Positions 59,412 through 64,000 of a DNA stretch of 64,000 nucleotides are shown piece after piece. How positions within the stretch are numbered: position 1 is the stretch's first letter; each line of letters begins with the position of its first letter. The stretch is taken from positions 2,651,489 to 2,715,488 of the forward strand of contig OY282375.1 of NCBI GenBank assembly GCA_958295825.1, read 5' to 3'. A program made the translations under genes and the position numbers. The notes beneath the pieces are model-generated. The model made no database searches and was not told the DNA's origin. It saw only the letters and a program-made list of their open reading frames with translations. Origin of the DNA: an uncultured Candidatus Entotheonella sp. (lineage in GTDB: Bacteria > Tectomicrobia > Entotheonellia > Entotheonellales > Entotheonellaceae).

Positions 59412-60218
59412 ATGAGCATCATCAACAAAGCCCTGAAAAAGGCACAGCGGGAGCAGCAACTGGTGCACGGCGGCACGCCCTGGGTGCTGCCCGCATCGGC
59501 GGAGGCCGCGGCGCCCCGGAGGCGCGGCCAAACGGTATGGATCGTCGGGGCGGCGCTGTTTGCCCTGAGCCTCGGCGCGACACTGCACGCTTGGCTTGCC
59601 AGCCCGACGGCGCAGGTCGAAACCGTTTTCGAGCCCGGCCGATCCGTCACCGGTCCGATTCTGCAACCGGAGCCGGAGAAGCCATCGAAGGAAGTAGGAA
59701 TGGGTTTCAGGCCCGCGCGCCAAATCGTCAATGCCGTTCCCAAAAGGCAACCGGACCTGCCAAGGGCTGCCAGCGTCGCCCCGGTCCAGCCCGTCCAATT
59801 CGCTCTTGCACGGCGTCCCAACCCACCGGTCACCGCCGCCGACTACATTGCCCGCGGCAATGCCCTCTACCACCAGGGCGAGTACCAACGAGCCATCGAC
59901 ACGTATCAGGCCGCCCTGTCGCTCGACCCGCTCGACGTCAAAGCCCGCAACAATCTCGGAAGCGCCTACCTGCAACTCACCCTGGACGACCGCGCCATGG
60001 CGGCCTTCCAGGAAGTGTTGCGGCTGGACGACGCCTACAGCCTTGCCTATTACAACCTGGCCTGCGTGTACGCGCGCGCCGGCAACGTGGAAAGCGCCGT
60101 GGCGTATCTGCTGCAGGCCGTGGCTATCGAGCCTGAGGCCCGTAACTGGGCGAGCACGGACACCGATTTCGCCTCGGTGCGCAACGCGCCGGAATTCCGT
60201 CAGCTTCTGGAGCCATGA
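59412..60218 (+). CDS. GspB-like protein with TPR repeats
   Basis: 268 residues. The opening MSIINKALKKAQREQQ is the GspB/ExeB-type amphipathic start. One membrane segment (about 41-60), then a Pro-rich linker, then two to three TPRs (NALYHQGEYQRAIDTYQAAL, NLGSAYLQLTLDDRAMAAFQ, YNLACVYARAG). It sits between exeA-like and gspC, so it probably partners ExeA. The stop overlaps the gspC start. Confidence 0.75.
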   Translation: MSIINKALKKAQREQQLVHGGTPWVLPASAEAAAPRRRGQTVWIVGAALFALSLGATLHAWLASPTAQVETVFEPGRSVTGPILQPEPEKPSKEVGMGFRPARQIVNAVPKRQPDLPRAASVAPVQPVQFALARRPNPPVTAADYIARGNALYHQGEYQRAIDTYQAALSLDPLDVKARNNLGSAYLQLTLDDRAMAAFQEVLRLDDAYSLAYYNLACVYARAGNVESAVAYLLQAVAIEPEARNWASTDTDFASVRNAPEFRQLLEP

Positions 60219-61138
60219 CGATGCTGAAGCGTTACTTCTGGCTCGCCTATCTGCTCTTCGTCACCGCCGCAGCGGTGGTGGCTGCCGACATCGCCAAAGG
60301 GTACGTCACGATGCGGCTCAGCGCGCCATCCGTACAGCCGCCGACCTGGGTTTCGAACCCTGTGGCGCCCGCGGTCCCACGGATGGCGCTGGCCGACTAC
60401 GCTGTCATTTCGGAGCGCAACCTGTTCAACGCCAACCCGCCATCGGGCAATTCGGCGTCGGTGGCCGCGGTGAAGCCGGTGGAAGAAGCGGTGCAGCCGA
60501 CGCAGCTCCGCCTGAGACTGCTTGGCATCGCGCTTGGGGAATCGCAGCAGCAGTACGCCATAATCGAGGACCTGCAACGTAGCGGCGCGCAGGACATCTA
60601 CCAAATCGGCGACGTGTTGCAACGCGCCGCCATCGTCGACATTCGTCCCGACTGCGTGTTGCTGGATACGCGCCGGCAGCGCGAGAAGCTGTGTTTTGAT
60701 TATGATAGGCACACCGGCAATACAAACGGCAGTCCTACACCGTCGCGCGGCCGGGATGCCCGCAACGATTCCGCTGCCCCTTCCGACAGGTCAGCGGATG
60801 GCGGCATTGTCCGGGTCGATGATGGAACTTGGCACGTCAAGCGGGATTTGATCACAGAACAATTTGCCGACCTCGGAACGCTATCGCGGCAGGTACGTGT
60901 CACCCCGCACTCGATCCAGGGCAAGCCGAGCGGCTTTCGCCTGACCCGTCTGCGGCCGGGCCTGCTGCAGCGGATCGGCCTGATCAACGGCGACGTGCTG
61001 CAGCGGGTCAACGGGCTGGACATCAACTCGCCAGAAGAAGCCCTGAAGGCATATCAGGCGGTACAGAATGAACCCACCGTACGACTGGAGATCCTGCGAC
61101 GCAACAGCCCTACCACCCTCACCTACGAAATTCGATAG
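60215..61138 (+). CDS. gspC: Type II secretion protein GspC
   Basis: 307 residues. N-terminal membrane anchor, the homology-region motif LADYAVISERNLFN, LRLLGIALGESQQQYAIIED, and a C-terminal PDZ domain (FRLTRLRPGLLQRIGLINGDVLQRVNGLDINSPEEAL). GspC ties the inner-membrane platform to the GspD secretin. Starts inside the previous gene's stop (ATGA). Confidence 0.92.
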   Translation: MTMLKRYFWLAYLLFVTAAAVVAADIAKGYVTMRLSAPSVQPPTWVSNPVAPAVPRMALADYAVISERNLFNANPPSGNSASVAAVKPVEEAVQPTQLRLRLLGIALGESQQQYAIIEDLQRSGAQDIYQIGDVLQRAAIVDIRPDCVLLDTRRQREKLCFDYDRHTGNTNGSPTPSRGRDARNDSAAPSDRSADGGIVRVDDGTWHVKRDLITEQFADLGTLSRQVRVTPHSIQGKPSGFRLTRLRPGLLQRIGLINGDVLQRVNGLDINSPEEALKAYQAVQNEPTVRLEILRRNSPTTLTYEIR

Positions 61139-61171
61139 CCCATTGCGATTTGACCTGAGAACGAGGATTCC

Positions 61172-63262
61172 ATGTGTTCATACAAGCTCCGCCTGCTTGG
61201 ACTGTTGTTGATCGGCGTCGTGTTTCTGGCAGGGCTCGAAACGGGCTACGCGGCGCGACTCGACGAGGCGGAGGCCGCTGCTGAAACCGAGGCGCCAGAT
61301 AGCGGTAGCAAGATCCAGTTGAACTTCCGCGACGTGGAAATTCTGAACGTCATCCGGTTGATGAGCGAATTGACGGGCAAGAATTTTCTCGTGGACGACA
61401 ACGTGCGCGGAAAAGTAACCCTCATTGCCCCCGAGCCGGTGAGCCTCGACGAGGCGTACCAGGTTTTTCTGTCGATCCTGGAGATTCAGGGCTTCACCGT
61501 CGTGCCGCAGGGGCCGGTCATCAAGGTCATTCCGTCCAGCGACATCAAGGACAGCCCGATCCCCACCGCTACGGACGACGAGGGAGCCCTGTCGCCGACC
61601 GGTAGCGACGCCTTTGTGACGCAGCTCATCCCCCTGAAATTCGCGGACGTGAACCAGATTCGCGGGCTGCTGTCGCCCTTGGTGTCCAAGGAGAGCAGCC
61701 TGCTGTCGTACGTGCCGACGAACACGCTGATTCTCACCGAGACGGCGTCGAACATTGCGCGGCTGAAGAAGATCATCGCTGTCCTGGACGTGAAGGCGCC
61801 GACGAGAATTTTCCGGGTGGTTCCGTTGCAGCACGCCGACGCGGGAGAGTTGGCGAGTTCGCTGCAGACGGCGCTGGAGGGTCTGGCGGAGACGCAAACC
61901 GCCGCCGAAGGACAGCCGCCGTCCGACCAAGCGGAGCGGCGGCGACGGCGACGGCAGCGGAGTGGGCAATCGCCGCAGAGCGCCGGCGACGGGCCGACCA
62001 TCATCGCCGACACGCGGACGAACAGCCTGGTGCTGATCGCCACACCCGCCAGCATGGAGGTGGCCCAAGACATCATCACCAAGCTGGACATCCCAACGCC
62101 TGCCGGCCGGGGCAAAATTCACGTCTATTACCTGTCCCACGCCAACGCCGAGGAACTGGCGCAGGTACTGACGGCGCAGGCGCCCGAAATTGCCCGGATG
62201 CAGGAAACGCAGGCGGACGAACAACCCCGGCAAGCCCGAAGGCCCGCTGGCGGTACGACGCCCACGGACATCACGATTACCGCCGACAAGCCGACCAATT
62301 CTCTGGTCATTACGGCCGATACGGAAACCTACGCGGTTATCGAGGAGATTATTCAGAAACTCGATATTCGCCGTGCCCAGGTGCTGATCGAAGGCTTGAT
62401 TGCAGAGGTCACACTGGATACGGCCAGCCAGCTCGGCGTGGAGTGGCGCGTCATCGACGAACCCAATGGCTTTCAGGTGTTCGCCAGCTCAACGGGATCG
62501 AGTGGTCCCAGCGGTACCGGCGTGCTCAACGCCCTCACGTCCAATCCTCTGGCCGCGGGCAGCTCGGGCTTTCTGATTGGCGCCCTGCGCAATACGATAA
62601 AAATCGGCAACAATGAGATTTTCAATATCCCGGCCCTCCTACGGGCGTTTCAAGGTAATACCAATGTCGATGTCCTCGCCACGCCGAACTTGCTGACGAC
62701 CGATAATGAAGAGGCCGAAATCGTCGTCGGTGAGGAACGGCCCTTTTTAACCTCGAGCCAAAGCACGCCATCCGGTGGGGTTGTTTCAACGACCCGTGGC
62801 TTCGAATTCCGTGATACGGGCATTACGCTGCGTATGACACCACAAATCAGTCAGGATCGTACGGTCCGCACGGAGTTGTTCCTGGAGATCACCCGCTTTG
62901 TTTCAGAGGCCGAAGTCGGAGCTGTGAGGACGACCAAACGTTCAACCAAGACAACGGTCATCGTAGACGATGGGCAGACGATCGTGCTCGGCGGACTCAT
63001 TCAGGAAGCGAGTAACGACGCTGAAACCCGAGTGCCTTTTCTGAGCAATCTGCCCCTGCTCGGCGGGCTTTTCAAGCAGACGAACAAGCAGAACGTGAAG
63101 ACCAATCTATTGATCTTCCTGACCCCGCATATCATTTCCACACGCGAGGATGTCGACCGGGTGACGGCGCACAAACGAGGGCAGTCCGATAAATCCGAGG
63201 TCATTGAGCAAAAACTGCGCGCAGGACAGCCGAAAGACAACCTCGAATGGCTGCTCGATTAA
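61172..63262 (+). CDS. gspD: Type II secretion secretin GspD
   Basis: 696 residues: signal peptide (about 1-28), N0-N3 domains (QLNFRDVEILNVIRLMSELTGKNFLVDDN opening N0; N1-N3 through about 390, with a Glu/Arg-rich loop), then the secretin pore (GVEWRVIDEPNGFQVF ... VLATPNLLTTDNEEAEIVVGEERPFLT ... VDDGQTIVLGGLIQEASND ... NLPLLGGLFK). It forms the outer-membrane channel. Full length, with no S-domain seen. Confidence 0.95.
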   Translation: MCSYKLRLLGLLLIGVVFLAGLETGYAARLDEAEAAAETEAPDSGSKIQLNFRDVEILNVIRLMSELTGKNFLVDDNVRGKVTLIAPEPVSLDEAYQVFLSILEIQGFTVVPQGPVIKVIPSSDIKDSPIPTATDDEGALSPTGSDAFVTQLIPLKFADVNQIRGLLSPLVSKESSLLSYVPTNTLILTETASNIARLKKIIAVLDVKAPTRIFRVVPLQHADAGELASSLQTALEGLAETQTAAEGQPPSDQAERRRRRRQRSGQSPQSAGDGPTIIADTRTNSLVLIATPASMEVAQDIITKLDIPTPAGRGKIHVYYLSHANAEELAQVLTAQAPEIARMQETQADEQPRQARRPAGGTTPTDITITADKPTNSLVITADTETYAVIEEIIQKLDIRRAQVLIEGLIAEVTLDTASQLGVEWRVIDEPNGFQVFASSTGSSGPSGTGVLNALTSNPLAAGSSGFLIGALRNTIKIGNNEIFNIPALLRAFQGNTNVDVLATPNLLTTDNEEAEIVVGEERPFLTSSQSTPSGGVVSTTRGFEFRDTGITLRMTPQISQDRTVRTELFLEITRFVSEAEVGAVRTTKRSTKTTVIVDDGQTIVLGGLIQEASNDAETRVPFLSNLPLLGGLFKQTNKQNVKTNLLIFLTPHIISTREDVDRVTAHKRGQSDKSEVIEQKLRAGQPKDNLEWLLD

Positions 63263-63288
63263 GGGCTACAACGGAGGAAACGTCCATC

Positions 63289-64000
63289 ATGCCGCGAACG
63301 TCCCTGGCTGACATCCTGATCGACACCGGCGACCTGACGCCCGAGCAGCGGACGCGCGCCGAGGCGTTGAGCGCAGAACGTCAGCTGCCGCTGTCGGAGG
63401 TGCTGCTGCGGCAACACATGATCAGCGACGATGCGCTGTTGCGGGCGCAGGGCTTGCAGCTCGGCATGACGTACTGGAAGGCGTTACCCGACGGCGAGTT
63501 CGACGTGTCGCTGATGCATCGTGTGCCGCTGGGGTTCGCGCGGCAGCACAAGCTGGTACCGCTCCGCATGCAGGACGACACCGCACTGGTGGCCATCAGC
63601 CGGGCGCTGGATTTGCAGCCGCTCGACGACGTCAGCCTGCTTCTCAAGGCGCCGGTAGAGCCGGTACTCAGCAGCGAGCGCGAAATTATCAGCGCCCTGA
63701 ACCGCTTCTACGACACCGGCTCGCAGACGGCCGACACAGTCATTCAGAACCTGGACGATGAAACGATGGGCCGCCTGGCGCACGATATGGAAGGACCGCA
63801 GGACATTCTCGAGCACGCGACCGAGGCGCCCATCATCCAGCTCGTCAACCTGATTTTGTCGCAGGCGGTGCGGGACCGCGCCAGTGACATCCATATCGAG
63901 CCGTTCGAGCGGACGCTCAAGGTGAGATACCGCATCGACGGCGTGCTGCATGAGGTGCTGTCGCCGCCCAAGGCGCTTCAGCCGCGCATCATCTCGCGTC
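63289..64000 (+). CDS. gspE: Type II secretion ATPase GspE (3' end outside window)
   Basis: At least 237 residues to the window edge. The N-terminal T2SSE_N domain (SLADILIDTGDLTPEQRTRA ... LSEVLLRQHMISDDALLRAQG) is followed by APIIQLVNLILSQAVRDRASDIHIEPFERTLKVRYRIDGVLHEVL, the start of the ATPase core. Walker A lies outside. GGAGG precedes the ATG. It powers the secretion pseudopilus. Confidence 0.93.
   Translation, partial: MPRTSLADILIDTGDLTPEQRTRAEALSAERQLPLSEVLLRQHMISDDALLRAQGLQLGMTYWKALPDGEFDVSLMHRVPLGFARQHKLVPLRMQDDTALVAISRALDLQPLDDVSLLLKAPVEPVLSSEREIISALNRFYDTGSQTADTVIQNLDDETMGRLAHDMEGPQDILEHATEAPIIQLVNLILSQAVRDRASDIHIEPFERTLKVRYRIDGVLHEVLSPPKALQPRIISR

Overview
The window is a GC-rich (low-60s %, by eye), gene-dense piece of a Gram-negative chromosome. 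The Gram-negative call rests on a type II secretion (T2SS) operon with an outer-membrane secretin, on mpl, and on lipid and periplasmic proteins. The order rplU-rpmA-obg-proB-rsfS and an FeS-type PurF resemble delta-proteobacterial, Tectomicrobia or NC10-like lineages. Deazaflavin (F420)-type enzymes (Ddn-like, PPOX-like, luciferase-like) fit an uncultivated lineage of that sort. This placement is inference and no species is claimed.

Layout. 1-8.6 kb: a rhodanese cut by the window edge, whose catalytic Cys codon is UGA followed by a SECIS-like hairpin (likely a selenoprotein), a fused double ABC exporter, an FAD oxidoreductase, a Ddn-like protein, a Cys-nucleophile alpha/beta hydrolase, a TauD-type dioxygenase and a secreted protein. 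8.8-10.9 kb: a DUF2914 gene, then a decayed mobile unit (9322-10857) with ISAs1-type ends, a 9-bp target duplication, a transposase remnant, a reverse-transcriptase remnant and an intact coiled-coil gene. 11.0-16.5 kb: housekeeping (rplU, rpmA, obg, proB, rsfS; purF and radC on the other strand). 16.7-23.9 kb: fabI, two convergent DHA2-type MFS exporters, tldD/pmbA.

24.0-35.4 kb is the accessory heart: a small membrane protein, a SNF2-type helicase with a C-terminal DUF3883 domain, an MNT-HEPN pair, a DUF1156/COG1743 adenine methylase, a DUF433 remnant and a DUF499/COG1483 ATPase. The gene set looks like a DNA-modification/antiviral island. The methylase carries a complete REP-associated tyrosine transposase (RAYT) with its REP palindromes, inserted exactly in frame between the two halves of its zinc ribbon.

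35.6-44.5 kb: an NfeD-like and a CNNM/CorC-like membrane pair, enoyl-CoA hydratase, M20 peptidase, DUF4079 protein, aldo-keto reductase, an IS5-family remnant and a Rieske-fusion protein. 44.7-55 kb: an RRM protein, a DinB-like protein, and a peptidoglycan-recycling operon (cinA-type, LD-carboxypeptidase, serine hydrolase, mpl, DUF3047), followed by an SDR, a PPOX protein, an SLC13/RCK transporter and a luciferase-like oxidoreductase with a clear terminator. 55.3-64 kb: tRNA-Gly(CCC), a diheme lipoprotein, recJ and the T2SS operon (exeA-like, gspB/TPR, gspC, gspD, gspE partial at the window edge).
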